Positions 61,928-64,000 of a stretch of DNA of 64,000 nt are shown here, piece after piece. The stretch comes from Streptomonospora litoralis. Lineage in GTDB: Bacteria > Actinomycetota > Actinomycetes > Streptosporangiales > Streptosporangiaceae. The stretch is taken from NCBI RefSeq assembly GCF_004323735.1, contig NZ_CP036455.1, positions 3,901,101 through 3,965,100 of the forward strand. The letters run 5' to 3'. The notes beneath the pieces were generated by a model. That model saw only the letters and a program-made list of their open reading frames with translations. It made no database searches and was not told the DNA's origin. The first letter of the stretch is position 1; each line of letters opens with the position of its first letter. The translations under genes were made by a program, and so were the position numbers.

Positions 61928-64000
<2,073 letters not shown>

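Overview
The window is GC-rich actinobacterial chromosome. Its gene content points to the Nocardiopsaceae or a close relative (Nocardiopsis, Streptomonospora and Thermobifida type): a conservon signalling operon, a CebR-controlled cellobiose operon, a DUF397/XRE/ATPase trio, PadR-DrrAB and many long antisense open frames caused by high third-position GC. The genus is inferred. No rRNA, tRNA, CRISPR array or prophage was seen. The only mobile element is one complete IS630-family insertion.

Layout. 0-8 kb: a partial DUF885 gene, a cyclase-family hydrolase (possibly kynurenine formamidase) and a conservon (cvnA-B-C-D, minus strand) whose cvnC/cvnD overlap is split by the IS. 8-15 kb: a FAH-like protein, then cebE-cebF-cebG-bglC-cebR (minus strand) with a perfect CebR operator before cebE and a large stem-loop after it. 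15-18.4 kb: secreted and membrane proteins of unknown role. 18.6-21.3 kb: metE behind a cobalamin riboswitch, with a possible 12-codon leader ORF touching the metE start. 21.6-25.9 kb: two paralogous polysaccharide-deacetylase lipoproteins flanking a DUF6461 protein. 25.9-30 kb: pyrD, a PAC2 protein and an ABC-ATPase-domain protein. 30.5-31.1 kb: a VapBC toxin-antitoxin pair.

31.4-37.4 kb: a receptor Ser/Thr kinase, an Lrp-type regulator and a divergent three-gene branched-chain 2-oxoacid dehydrogenase operon. 37.4-38.5 kb: an RlpA-like protein without a visible signal peptide. 39-41.9 kb: tryptophan-to-anthranilate genes kynA and kynU with a divergent AsnC regulator. 42-47.8 kb: two drug-export ABC operons, one with a TetR gene preceded by three tandem operator-like dyads, the other with a PadR gene and twin operators. 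48-54 kb: a small wall/membrane protein, PhzF, a VOC protein, a DeoR regulator, a GDPD-like protein lacking key histidines, and a flavin monooxygenase with its TetR. 54.4-57.2 kb: anti-sigma-like ATPase, DUF397 and XRE/DUF5753. 57.4-60.1 kb: xylB-xylA behind a promoter/operator. 60.2-64 kb: a Rieske ferredoxin and its reductase, divergent from a FAD/GcvT-type demethylating oxidase cut by the window end.

How the parts work together. The window is mostly catabolic modules (cellobiose, xylose, tryptophan, branched-chain 2-oxoacids, N-methyl compounds), each next to its own regulator, with two efflux modules and several signalling modules between them. The most notable observations are the IS insertion that removes the cvnD start, the leader ORF between the B12 riboswitch and metE, the 15-bp-period TetR operator array, a symmetric pair of TGCAYGTGCA sites serving the DUF397/ATPase pair, and the catalytically degenerate GDPD protein. 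I see no clear wholly new multi-gene system; the novelty is in regulatory architecture.
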